From assembly GCF_002871795.1 (NCBI RefSeq), contig NZ_PNHL01000003.1, forward strand, positions 147,392 through 211,391: a DNA stretch of 64,000 nt, written 5' to 3'. The position numbers and the translations under genes are program-made. Below, piece by piece: positions 50,701 to 58,177 of this stretch; the first letter of the stretch is position 1, and every line of letters starts with the position of its first letter. The notes under the pieces are model-generated. The model was not told the origin of the DNA and made no database searches. It saw only the letters and a list, made by a program, of their open reading frames with translations. The stretch is from Brachybacterium sp. UMB0905 (GTDB lineage Bacteria > Actinomycetota > Actinomycetes > Actinomycetales > Dermabacteraceae).

Positions 50701-52389
50701 CAGCACACCCACCTCAGCGGCCTCGCGCAGGGAGGCGGCGTAGCGCTCCCGCTCGGAGCCGACCATGCTCGCGGCCACGTCGGCGGGCAGACGCACGGCG
50801 GTGCGCGGGGCCGGGTGCAGGCGGGTCAGGGCGGCGAGGGCGCTGATCGCTTCATGCGCGGATGCACCCCAGGGCTCCTGCTGGCGGTGCATCGCCTCGA
50901 CGTGCCCCACCAGGATGTCGCGGCTCTCGGTGAGCTCCGCGGGGGCGGCGTCGGCGTCGGTCAGGCCGTGGGTGCCGGCGCGGCGAAGGCTGCGCAGCAG
51001 GGCGGCGGAGGCGTTGCGCTGCAGCGATGGGTCCGGAGAGAGGTCGAAGACCAGTTCATCGAGGTCGCGCTCCTGGGCGGTGCGCACCAGCTGGGCGAGG
51101 TTGCGGCGGCGCTGGGAGACGATGAGCACGCTGCGGCCGCGGGCGTTGAGCTCCGCAGCGAGGTCCACCACGAGGTCGAGCCCCGTCGTGCCGGGGGCGA
51201 CGGGCACGGCGAGGTCCTGCCCGGTGAGGACCTGTTCGAGCACGGAGCGATGCTCGGGGTCCACGGCCGCGACGAGCTCTTCCTCCGGGACGGTTTCCAC
51301 CTGGGCCTGCTCGCGCTTCTCGCGCAGCGCGGCGGTGGCCTCGGCGTCCCCGGCGAGGGCGGCGATGAGGTCGCTGGCGGCCCAGTCCTCCTGGTCGTGG
51401 GCGAGATCTGCGGCGACAGAACCGGCGGCGTCCATGAGGTTCCCGACCACGAGGGCGTGGCGGATCGTGAAGCCGGGCAGCGGCTGGCCGAGCGAACGGA
51501 AGGCGTCGAGCACCGGGGTGGGGTCGAAGCCGTGGGGGCCATCGGTGGTGCCCAGCAGCGCGCGGGCATCGACCGCCACGCCGGAGTCGCGCAGGGCGCG
51601 CAGCAGCACGGGGTTCAGGTCCGCGGTGGCGTCGACCTCGAGGTCCACGTCCTCGCGGGCGTTGCCCCGCAGCCGCAGGGTGATGGGGCGCACGAGCACG
51701 GGGGCGTGGATCGGTTCGGATCCGTCGGCCGGATGCCAGATCGCCTCGCCGATGCCGAGGTGGCAGGTGGTCAGGCCCACCTCTTCGGCGTGCCGTTCGG
51801 CGATCTCGCGGATGGTGCGGGCGTGGGCGCGGGCGTCGGCGAGCGCCCCGACCTCGCGGACCAGGGAGGACAGGCGGGTGGGGCCGCGGCCGGCCAGCAG
51901 CTGGGCGAGCCCGGAGGGATGGGAGTGGGTGAGGTCCAGCACCACACCGGCGCCGCGGATCTGGGTGAGGAACGACGGGGCGGTGTCGTCACCGGCGATC
52001 TGCTGGGCCCAGCGATCCAGGGCATCGGCCACTCGGTCCTCACGGGTCAGGGGGCGGTCCGCAAGGCGCGGGGCGAGCAGCTCCGCCTCGTCCTGCTCGG
52101 GGGCGATCCCGGCGCCGACGTCCTCAGCGTGGGGATCCAGCACCACATCGACGTCGCTGTGCGGCACATCGGCAGCCGTCTCACCGCGGGGGCCCTTCCG
52201 GGCGGCGCGACCAGTGCGCTCGGCACGCTCGGTCTCGTCGGCCTGCGCCTGCTCGCGCTCGCGCTGAGCGGCGACCTCGCGGCGTTCCGCGGCGAGGGCG
52301 GACAGGGCGTCCTCGCGCCGCGTCGTCGGCTCAGCCGGGGACTCGGCGCGCTTCTCGGCACGCTTCTTGCCGCGCAGGAAACTCCACAT
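47791..52389 (-). CDS. degenerate SF1 helicase-like protein with restriction-nuclease-like C-terminus
   Basis: A 1532-residue protein. A charged N-terminus (1-110) leads to a conserved block around PVLVRPITLRLRG...VNPVLLRAL-type sequence (about 240-275, DUF4011-like). The helicase P-loop position (near 398) reads APGTTGLDLV and not GPPGTGKT. The Walker B position (near 937) reads FDVVIVADGGRLP and not V-D-E-A-S-Q-L-P. The late motif DVIISLGFGKTPHGRVLHNFGPL...TVITRARGRT (about 1130-1170) is kept. Residues 1320-1430 resemble the REase_MTES_1575 fold (RIELALGHPDLPGRLLLAVDTDG). An acidic linker separates helicase and nuclease parts. ATPase activity therefore looks lost. ATG 52389 follows TAGCGT. 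Confidence 0.7.
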   Translation of the reverse strand: MWSFLRGKKRAEKRAESPAEPTTRREDALSALAAERREVAAQREREQAQADETERAERTGRAARKGPRGETAADVPHSDVDVVLDPHAEDVGAGIAPEQDEAELLAPRLADRPLTREDRVADALDRWAQQIAGDDTAPSFLTQIRGAGVVLDLTHSHPSGLAQLLAGRGPTRLSSLVREVGALADARAHARTIREIAERHAEEVGLTTCHLGIGEAIWHPADGSEPIHAPVLVRPITLRLRGNAREDVDLEVDATADLNPVLLRALRDSGVAVDARALLGTTDGPHGFDPTPVLDAFRSLGQPLPGFTIRHALVVGNLMDAAGSVAADLAHDQEDWAASDLIAALAGDAEATAALREKREQAQVETVPEEELVAAVDPEHRSVLEQVLTGQDLAVPVAPGTTGLDLVVDLAAELNARGRSVLIVSQRRRNLAQLVRTAQERDLDELVFDLSPDPSLQRNASAALLRSLRRAGTHGLTDADAAPAELTESRDILVGHVEAMHRQQEPWGASAHEAISALAALTRLHPAPRTAVRLPADVAASMVGSERERYAASLREAAEVGVLTAGPETSAWYGAPISSDTQAARAEELVDQLHEETLPRLRRACAAAGSELGLAEPTTLEQLQRRLRLLDRVQGLLATFQPAVFSAPVADFVAATADKQWREEHGVTMGFGTRRRLRKQAQALQRPAALSPDLHRDLLEVRAVDAQWREATAPAPGERSSRPSVPKDLEAVHRAAQNTQRILDELAVLLDGTEMGTDLASTELEELERRTAALRDTREDLATLPRRTELLRRLSFDGLGELVEDLRSRRVPREQVTDELELAWWRSVLELIAGAEPTLSQYDGTSLSQVAERFRRLDAEYLAASSARVHAAADETRVATMKAYPDTSRSAIAELTRSSTVSIRDLAAKYEDILFAARPAWLASPYLVPQVIPRGRHFDVVIVADGGRLPTAAALPSIVRGTQTIVVGDVLEYGGEESASVLEDMLRIAPHHEVRRDPHPATEGMRAFAQRRGLVGPIRTVPSPVGLEQDRLLVVEDARGPVTEGRDYVESTEAELRRVTDLVIEHARTRPERSLAVLTITEPHARRLMERIMHTVAVIPALREFFDPAATEPFVVVPAAQAAAVTRDDVIISLGFGKTPHGRVLHNFGPLSSPSGRKALATVITRARGRTTLVSGLAVQELDHARLRTDGARDLRALLWVLQGGADVPVVPQVAQLSGEDTEVAPPVVEEATPAPEDEEPTGTEPEAVDDPAAGSEPAEAPDAMSDADLDAAIDAVLARKTAGPVAEDADEGEAAEEPADADAAQPAAEPVADAAPTSDPEPAPTEDSAPRPLETDALVHDLADRLARLGLLIERDFGTGEDRIELALGHPDLPGRLLLAVDTDGDHYVATPSQRERDRLRAQRLEEAGWATERVWSWALFIDPDGEAERIRRALDRALRLVEAEESTSSPSGVGTIRHRLPRPQIPAGHPLSFYSSEDFDAVVEYICSDGRARLEEHLATEVRAFLGFEQRSVLLDVSVSSAIRRYQERQ

Positions 52390-52476
52390 GGCGCCTCACG
52401 CTACCGGGACAGCGGCCCCCACCAGCGCAGGCGTGCCGGGGACTGCTTCCGGTCCTCGTCACAGGGCCCCGCGCGC

Positions 52477-53349
52477 TCACACTTCGTGCAGCCGCACGGA
52501 GTTCTCCGCGAGGTGCTCGCGCAGGTCCGCGGGGACGGGCCCGGCGATGACCAGGTCGGTCAGCAGCGCTACGGGGCAGATCCCGGCGAGCGCCCGATGC
52601 CCGACCTTGTCGGCGCTCGCGAGGCCGACGACGCGGCGGGAGTGGCCGATCATCGTGCGGGTCACCCCGGCTTCGGCCTCGGAGTTGCAGGTGAGCCCGG
52701 CTTTCACATCGAGCCCTACGGTCCCGACGAACATGGTGTCCAGCCACAGGTCGCGCATGGTCGCAGTGGCCAGCGGACCGGTGAGCTCGAAGGAGTACGG
52801 CTCAGCGACACCGCCCAGGACGACGGTGCGCACGTTCGGGCGCAGCACCGCTTCGGTGGCGATGTTCAGCGCGGCGCAGACGATGGTCAGGCCCGGGCGT
52901 CCATCGCGGGCGTCGAGGTCGGGGCGGGCGAGGATGCGTCGGGCGGTGGAGCTCGTGCTGCGCCCGCCGTTGACGCCGATGATCTGCCCGGGCTCGACGA
53001 GGGCGGCGGCGCAGGTGGCGACGCGTTCACGGGCGGCGGCGGTCTCATCGGCCTTGCGCGGCCCGGCGGCCAGGGAGTAGGCGACGTCGACGGCGACGAT
53101 GCCGCCGTGAGTGCGGCGGGCCAGCTGGGCGCGCTCCATCTCCACGAAGTCGCGCCGCACCGTGGACTCGCTGACGCCGAGCTCCGCGGCGACCTGCGAG
53201 ACAGAGAGCTGCCGGGTGGCGGACAGCTGCGTCAGCACATGGTCCCAGCGGGCGCTGCGGGACATGCCGCGGGTGGCTGGTTCTGCGGGGGTTGTGGGGC
53301 CGGTGGGGCGTGTGGGGCTGTTCGGGGACGCGGGACCGCTCGCACTCAC
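52477..53349 (-). CDS. DeoR-family transcriptional regulator
   Basis: A 290-residue protein if begun at GTG 53349, or 262 from ATG 53265. The HTH is LSVSQVAAELGVSESTVRRDFVEMERAQLARRTHGG, and the DeoR sugar-phosphate-sensing domain follows (GQIIGVNGGRSTSS; DTMFVGTVGLDVKAGLT; ASADKVGHRAL). AATACT six bases before GTG 53349 favours the longer, leaderless form. No sugar operon is adjacent, so the target is unknown. Confidence 0.88.
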   Translation of the reverse strand: MSASGPASPNSPTRPTGPTTPAEPATRGMSRSARWDHVLTQLSATRQLSVSQVAAELGVSESTVRRDFVEMERAQLARRTHGGIVAVDVAYSLAAGPRKADETAAARERVATCAAALVEPGQIIGVNGGRSTSSTARRILARPDLDARDGRPGLTIVCAALNIATEAVLRPNVRTVVLGGVAEPYSFELTGPLATATMRDLWLDTMFVGTVGLDVKAGLTCNSEAEAGVTRTMIGHSRRVVGLASADKVGHRALAGICPVALLTDLVIAGPVPADLREHLAENSVRLHEV

Positions 53350-53511
53350 GCAGCGAGTATTGCTCAGATCATGGTCAGCTGCGGCGCTTCCGCGCAGTTT
53401 CGCGCACCCGTGCGGGTCATACCCAGGTCACGGTTGAATCACGAGAGGCCCATCGTTACGGTGACTGCGTCGCCCCGACCGGGGTGGTCACGCGAACGAA
53501 AGGACATGATC

Positions 53512-53712
53512 ATGGGCTTCGACGACGCACTGAACAAGGCCAAGGGCTTCGCCGACGACAACCCGGACAAGGTCGAGAAGGGCATCGACACCGCCTCCGA
53601 TCAGCTCAAGGAGCGCACGGGCGGCAAGCACGACGAGCACATCGACCGCGGCTCCGATGCCGCGAAGGACCACCTGGGCCTCGGCGGCCAGGACAAGAAG
53701 CAGGACAAGTGA
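53512..53712 (+). CDS. MT0933/Rv0909-like antitoxin family protein
   Basis: A 66-residue hydrophilic helical protein: MGFDDALNKAKGFADDNPDK, then VEKGIDTASDQLKERTGGKHDEHID. This matches the small MT0933-antitoxin family, widespread in actinobacteria as solitary proteins. AAAGG lies 8 nt before ATG 53512; the ATG two codons earlier is too close. No toxin gene follows. A CsbD-type stress protein is the alternative reading. Confidence 0.7.
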   Translation: MGFDDALNKAKGFADDNPDKVEKGIDTASDQLKERTGGKHDEHIDRGSDAAKDHLGLGGQDKKQDK

Positions 53713-53735
53713 TCCTGTCGGCTCTCTGAGCATTC

Positions 53736-53773
53736 GACGAAGCCCCCGGCGCTGCGGCGTCGGGGGCTTCGTC
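53736..53773. terminator. bidirectional terminator
   Basis: Perfect 13-bp stem GACGAAGCCCCCG / CGGGGGCTTCGTC with a 12-nt loop between two convergent genes (antitoxin-like and copC). Confidence 0.8.
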
Positions 53774-53804
53774 ATGCGCGGGCTCGCGCCCAGCGGCCCC
53801 CGGC

Positions 53805-54524
53805 TCAGCTGCGGCGGCGCAGGATGCCAAGCGCCGCGGCGATGACTCCGCCCACGAGGACCAGCAGAATCAGCCCCAGGACGGGCACGGACAGGCCCCC
53901 GGCATCGGAGGACTCCCCCGCGCCGGGCGTGGACTCCCCCGTCTCAGCACCGGAGCCGCCCGCCTCAGCCCCGTCGGCCGAGTCACCGTCGCCACCGGCA
54001 GCGGCGCCGTCGTTGCCGTCGCCGCTGTCAGAGCTTTCGGTGCCCGCAGCCCCGTCGTCCCCCTTGCCGGCCGGAGCTTCCTCACCCTGTTCAACGGTGA
54101 TGGTGAAGGACCCTTCGATGGGGTGGCCGTCGCCGGAGACGACGCGCCAGGCGACGGTGTGGGTGCCGCGCGGCAGCGGGTCCTCGAGCGCGGCGGTGAC
54201 GGCGGGTCCCTCGACCTGCGGGGTGATGTCGGCGAGCTGGGTGCCGTCCTCGGTGGTGATCCGTACGACGGGGCTGACGTCCAGCAGGTCGCCGGAGAAG
54301 GTGAGGGTGAGCTCCTCGGGGCTGGTCTCGAGGGAGGCGCCGTCCTCGGGATCGGTGCTGATGAGGGTGTCGTGCGCGCGGGCGGGTGCGGGCAGCGCGA
54401 GCACGAGCGCCAGCAGCACCGCAAGCAGCAGGCTGAGGGCGAGGGCGGGTCGCGGCCGCCGGTCCCCGGCCACGGAGGCCAGCGGTGTCCGGGGGCCGAC
54501 GACGCGGATCAGCTGCGGGGTCAT
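53805..54524 (-). CDS. CopC-domain copper-resistance-like membrane protein
   Basis: A 239-residue protein. It has an N-terminal signal/membrane helix (about 27-48, ending PARA before H-D-T-L). The CopC domain (50-145) begins with the metal-binding His and contains RVVSGDGHPIEGSFTITV. A long Gly/Ala/Asp linker (150-205) leads to a C-terminal membrane anchor (LSVPVLGLILLVLVGGVIAAALG) and basic end. It probably binds copper outside the membrane. ATG 54524 follows TAACCT-GCAGGA (leaderless), 10 nt after the previous stop. Confidence 0.85.
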   Translation of the reverse strand: MTPQLIRVVGPRTPLASVAGDRRPRPALALSLLLAVLLALVLALPAPARAHDTLISTDPEDGASLETSPEELTLTFSGDLLDVSPVVRITTEDGTQLADITPQVEGPAVTAALEDPLPRGTHTVAWRVVSGDGHPIEGSFTITVEQGEEAPAGKGDDGAAGTESSDSGDGNDGAAAGGDGDSADGAEAGGSGAETGESTPGAGESSDAGGLSVPVLGLILLVLVGGVIAAALGILRRRS

Positions 54525-54533
54525 TCCTGCAGG

Positions 54534-55970
54534 TTACGCGAGGTTGCTGGGGATCTCGACAGCGTGCTCGAGCACGGGCAGGGCGCGGCGGGCCTGCGCC
54601 ACTTCGGCGAGGTCCAGGTCCACCAGCAGCATTCCGGGGTCCGCCCCGAGCTCGGCACGCACAGACCCCAGGGGACCGATGGCGGCGCTGTGACCGATGC
54701 CGCGCGGGGCAGTGCCGTCGTAGCCCTCGGGCGCGGACTGGTCGGCGGCGAGAATGATGCTGGTGGAATCCAGGGCGCGGGCGCGCAGCAGCAGCTGGAG
54801 CTGCTCACGCTTGCCGGGGCCGGCGGCCCACGCCACGGGCACCAGGATCGCGTGGGCGCCGCGGCGGGCGAGCGCCGTGAACTGCTCGGGGAAGCGGATG
54901 TCGTAGCAGGTGGCGATGCCGAAGCAGGTGCCGTCCAGCTCGATCGTGACGAGCTGATCGCCGGGGGCGACGGTGCGGGATTCCCCGCTGCCGAAGGCAT
55001 CGAACAGGTGGATCTTGCGGTACTCGGCGTGCGGGGTGCCGCCAGGGCCGCGCACCAGCACGGTGTTGTGGACGCGGCCCGCATCGGCGGGGGTGAAGGA
55101 TCCGGCGACGATCACGAGCTGATGCTGCTCGGCGAGCTCCTGGAGGAGCGCATCGAACGCCTCGCCGCGCGTCACAGCAGCCTCGTGCAGGTCGGTGCCG
55201 AAGGGGGTGAGGACCGCTTCGGGCAGCAGGAGCAGCCGCGCTCCACCCTCGGCGGCGCGGGCGGCGGCCTCCCGGATCCGCTGCTCGGTGAGGTGCGGGG
55301 CCTCGCTCACCTCGATCTGCGCGATCGCGACCCGCGGCCCGGCGGCGGCACGGACCTCGCTGAGGCTGCGGGCGGTGTCGATGTCCGCGTCCTCCGCGCC
55401 GGTCGCCGCGCGGGTCGTGAGCTCGTCCGAGCCCAGTTCGGCGTATAGGCGCTTCATGCTCATACCCGCCCATCCGCCATCGGCGCCGCGGGTTGCCTCG
55501 AGCGCGGCGCGCAGGCGCCCGAGCGGCCAGGCGGCGGTGAGGAACTGGGTGCGGCCTGCAGCATCGATGAGGGCATGCACCCCCCCGGCCCGCGCGCCGT
55601 CGGCGAGCTGCGCGAGGGTTTCGGGGCGCAGCAGCGGCATATCTCCGGCGAGCAGCAGCACGGGCGCCGCATCCGAGAGCTCGCACAGTTCCTCGAGGCC
55701 GCGAGCGAGTGCCGCGGCGGGCCCGGAGCGCGGCGGGTCTTCGACCACGAAGGTGGCATCGTGCCGGGCGGCGAGCTGGTCCCCGTCGGCTGCGCGCGGT
55801 CCCACCACCACCCGGGGGCCGATGGGGCTCGCGCGCAGCACCCGCTCCAGCGCGCTCGCCCCGGCCACGGCGATGCGGGTCTTCTCCGTGCCGCCCAGGC
55901 GGGTCGCGGCGCCGCCGGCGAGGATCACGGTGGCGGTGTGAAGAGCGGACTGCTGTGCTGCGCTGGACAT
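54534..55970 (-). CDS. fusion: MobA-like nucleotidyltransferase + nitrilase-family amidohydrolase
   Basis: A 478-residue two-domain protein. Residues 1-205 resemble MobA-type molybdenum cofactor guanylyltransferases (VILAGGAATRLGGTEKTRIAVAG; LLLAGDMPLLRPETLAQL). Residues 215-478 form a carbon-nitrogen hydrolase with the Glu (LLLPEAVLTPFG, near 252), Lys (YRKIHLFDAFG, near 315) and Cys (GIATCYDIRFPEQF, near 352) triad intact. No stop or frame change separates them, and the linker is short. I do not know this fusion; it may couple nucleotide-transfer chemistry to amide hydrolysis or be a chance fusion. The ATG follows AGGA. A longer upstream frame is rejected. Confidence 0.8.
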   Translation of the reverse strand: MSSAAQQSALHTATVILAGGAATRLGGTEKTRIAVAGASALERVLRASPIGPRVVVGPRAADGDQLAARHDATFVVEDPPRSGPAAALARGLEELCELSDAAPVLLLAGDMPLLRPETLAQLADGARAGGVHALIDAAGRTQFLTAAWPLGRLRAALEATRGADGGWAGMSMKRLYAELGSDELTTRAATGAEDADIDTARSLSEVRAAAGPRVAIAQIEVSEAPHLTEQRIREAAARAAEGGARLLLLPEAVLTPFGTDLHEAAVTRGEAFDALLQELAEQHQLVIVAGSFTPADAGRVHNTVLVRGPGGTPHAEYRKIHLFDAFGSGESRTVAPGDQLVTIELDGTCFGIATCYDIRFPEQFTALARRGAHAILVPVAWAAGPGKREQLQLLLRARALDSTSIILAADQSAPEGYDGTAPRGIGHSAAIGPLGSVRAELGADPGMLLVDLDLAEVAQARRALPVLEHAVEIPSNLA

Positions 55971-56052
55971 AGGTCGATCCTGCCACGGGCGGTACGATGG
56001 TCCCCGGTCCGCGCCCGGTTTGCGCACTGTGTAAGTCGGCGGCGGCCCATCA

Positions 56053-56125
56053 GCCCTCGTAGCTCAGGGGATAGAGCACCGCTCTCCTAAAGCGGGTGTC
56101 GGACGTTCGAATCGTCTCGGGGGCA
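56053..56125 (+). tRNA. tRNA-Arg (anticodon CCT)
   Basis: A 73-nt cloverleaf: acceptor GCCCTCG / CGGGGGC, D arm GCTC..GAGC, anticodon arm CCGCT-CTCCTAA-AGCGG with anticodon CCT (reads AGG), and T arm GGACG-TTCGAAT-CGTCT. CCA is not encoded. It is the only RNA gene seen, and no integrated element follows it. Confidence 0.92.
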
Positions 56126-56141
56126 CTGGCGGAAGACCAGG

Positions 56142-56372
56142 TCAGTGCGTGATATCGGTCTCGCGGAATCGCTCCAGCACCTCGGCATACCGTTCCCGAG
56201 CGCGCGCCGAGGCAGCAGCGACCTTCCCGTCACCGCCGCGCCGTGCCGCGGCCTCGTGGATCGCGCGGATCACTGCCTCCTGCGGCGTGACCGCGTCGGC
56301 ATCGGCCAAGCACGCGAGTGTCCGCTCGTCCTCCGCGGAGAGCTGCAACGTCATCTCTGTAGCCGCGCTCAC
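56142..56372 (-). CDS. ribbon-helix-helix (CopG-like) protein
   Basis: A 76-residue protein. An N-terminal strand plus two helices (MTLQLSAEDERTLACLADADAVTPQEAVIRAIHEAAARR) fit an RHH DNA-binding fold; a basic then acidic C-terminal helix follows. Such proteins are usually antitoxins, but no toxin gene is adjacent. GTG 56372 overlaps the stop of the acyl-CoA ligase gene upstream (GTGA), so it is translated with that gene and could regulate it. Confidence 0.65.
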   Translation of the reverse strand: MSAATEMTLQLSAEDERTLACLADADAVTPQEAVIRAIHEAAARRGGDGKVAAASARARERYAEVLERFRETDITH

Positions 56373-58075
56373 CCCTCTCGGCGTCGCTTCTCGAACTCCT
56401 CGAGCCGCGTCCGCACCTCTCGGCGCAGGACCTTGCCCATCTCGTTGCGGGGCAGCTCGGCGAGCACATGGAACCGCCGCGGCACCTTGTAGGCGGCGAT
56501 GCGTTCCTTGAGCCGCTGCCGCAGCGCCTCGACGTCGGGCAGCGCCCCGTCGGGGGTGACGATCGCGGCGATCACCTCTTCGGAGCCGTTCTCGTCCACC
56601 CAGCCCACCACGGCGCTTTCGAAGAAGCCCTCTTCGCGGATCGCGTCCTCCACCTCGGAGGGGTAGACGTTGAAACCGCCGGTGATGACCATCTCCTTGA
56701 GGCGGTCCACGATGCGGAGGAACCCGTTGTCGGCCATGACGGCGATGTCGCCGGTGCGGAACCAGCCGTCGTGGAACGCGGCGGCGGTCTCCTCGGGCCG
56801 GTCGCGGTAGCCGCCGAACACCTGCGGGCCCTTGGCGAGGATCTCCCCGGGCTGTCCGGGCTCGACCTCGCGCGAGGGGTCATCGGGGTCCACCAGGCGC
56901 AGGTCGGTGTCGGGGAACGGCAGGCCAATCGCCCCGGCCTCGCGGGTCTCGTCCACCGGGTTGCCGGCGAGGATCGGGGAGCACTCGGTCATGCCGTAGC
57001 CCTCGATGAGCAGCCCACCGGTCGCGGACTCCCAGGCGTCGATGAGCTCGGGCCGCAGGGACATCGCCCCGGCGATCCCGGTGCGGATGCCCTGCAGGGA
57101 CTGGCCGCGCTCGTGCGCTCCCTGCACGACGCGGTCGAACAGCGGTGGCACGGCGATCATCATGGTGGGGGTGCGCCGCCGGATCGCGTCCAAGATCAGC
57201 CCGGTCTCCGGCTTGGGGATGAGGTGCAGCATTGCGCCGACGGTCAGCCCGGCGTTCATCGACAGTGAGCAGCCGAAGACGTGGAAGAGCGGCAGGCAGG
57301 CCATGAAAACTTCCTTGCCGGGCTGCAGCGGCGTCACCCATTCGATGGCCTGCGTCGTGGTCGCGAGGAGGTTCCGATGGGTCAGCGGCACACCCTTGGG
57401 GCGGCCAGTGGTTCCGGAGGTGTACAGCAGCAGCGCCACGTCCTCATTCGCGGGCCGGTTCGCGGCGGGGACGGACTCTGCGGCGCCGCGCAGCATGTCC
57501 GCGAAGTCAAGCGTCCCCTCCGGGGCGGGCTGAGACAGCTGAGCGCGGGACTGGCGGGCTTTAGCGATGGGCAGGCGCAGCAGCAGGCGCTTCGCCCAGG
57601 TCATCTCCTCCAGCAGGTCGATCGCGATGATCGTGTGCGGCCGGTGCTCCGCGGGCAGGTCGTGAATGGTCTGCGCGGCGGCATTCCACACGATCGCGAC
57701 GTCCGCTCGATGGTCGGCGAACAGCGGCGCGAGCTCCTGGGTGGGGTACAGCGGGTTGTGTTCGACGACGGTGCCGCCGCATGCGAGGACCGCGTAGAAC
57801 GCGACGACGTGCTGCGGGCAGGTGGGCATCAGCAGCGCGACCGTGGACCCGGGGCCCACGCCCAGGGCGTGCAGGCTCGATGCGACCTGCTCGACCTGCT
57901 CGCCGAGCTGGGCGTAGCTGGTGCGGCGGGCGAAGAAGTCCAGGGCGGGCTTGTCACCGTAGGTGCGCACCGCCTTCTCGAACTCGTCGATCAGCGAGCC
58001 GGAAGGATAGTCCAGGCCGCGCCGACGCACCCCGTCGGCGTAGGCGGAGCTCCAGCGATCCTCGGGCGTGGCCAT
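56369..58075 (-). CDS. long-chain fatty acyl-CoA ligase (copy 1)
   Basis: A 568-residue ANL enzyme activating fatty acids to CoA esters. Motifs: LLYTSGTTGRPKGVPLTHRN (ATP loop), EGYGMTECSPILAGNPVDETR, DGWFRTGDIAVMADNGFLRIVDRLKEMVITGGFNVYPSEVEDAI, and the catalytic Lys in PRNEMGKVLRREVR. GAGGA precedes the ATG. It has an adjacent paralogue (58178-59869), about 45-50% identical by eye, which suggests an old tandem duplication. Confidence 0.92.
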   Translation of the reverse strand: MATPEDRWSSAYADGVRRRGLDYPSGSLIDEFEKAVRTYGDKPALDFFARRTSYAQLGEQVEQVASSLHALGVGPGSTVALLMPTCPQHVVAFYAVLACGGTVVEHNPLYPTQELAPLFADHRADVAIVWNAAAQTIHDLPAEHRPHTIIAIDLLEEMTWAKRLLLRLPIAKARQSRAQLSQPAPEGTLDFADMLRGAAESVPAANRPANEDVALLLYTSGTTGRPKGVPLTHRNLLATTTQAIEWVTPLQPGKEVFMACLPLFHVFGCSLSMNAGLTVGAMLHLIPKPETGLILDAIRRRTPTMMIAVPPLFDRVVQGAHERGQSLQGIRTGIAGAMSLRPELIDAWESATGGLLIEGYGMTECSPILAGNPVDETREAGAIGLPFPDTDLRLVDPDDPSREVEPGQPGEILAKGPQVFGGYRDRPEETAAAFHDGWFRTGDIAVMADNGFLRIVDRLKEMVITGGFNVYPSEVEDAIREEGFFESAVVGWVDENGSEEVIAAIVTPDGALPDVEALRQRLKERIAAYKVPRRFHVLAELPRNEMGKVLRREVRTRLEEFEKRRREG

Positions 58076-58177
58076 GGCGGGTCCTCACAGGGGAGATGGA
58101 CGAGAGGGCGGAGTGGCGGCGGCCGACGCTGGCCACCTGCGCAAAAGGTACCCGATACGGGCCGACGGGCAGCGGTC

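Noticed and set aside
47788..53712. Open frame of 1974 codons on the plus strand opposite the helicase-like gene
   Set aside because: It is an antisense shadow created by high GC in third positions; composition is low-complexity G/A/R and no family is recognisable. Only its last 66 codons are a real gene (53512-53712).
53512..53712. Antitoxin with a neighbouring toxin
   Set aside because: A terminator follows at once and the next gene is convergent copC, so no partner is present.
56053..56125. tRNA gene as an integration site
   Set aside because: No integrase, no repeated tRNA 3' end and no foreign DNA beside it.
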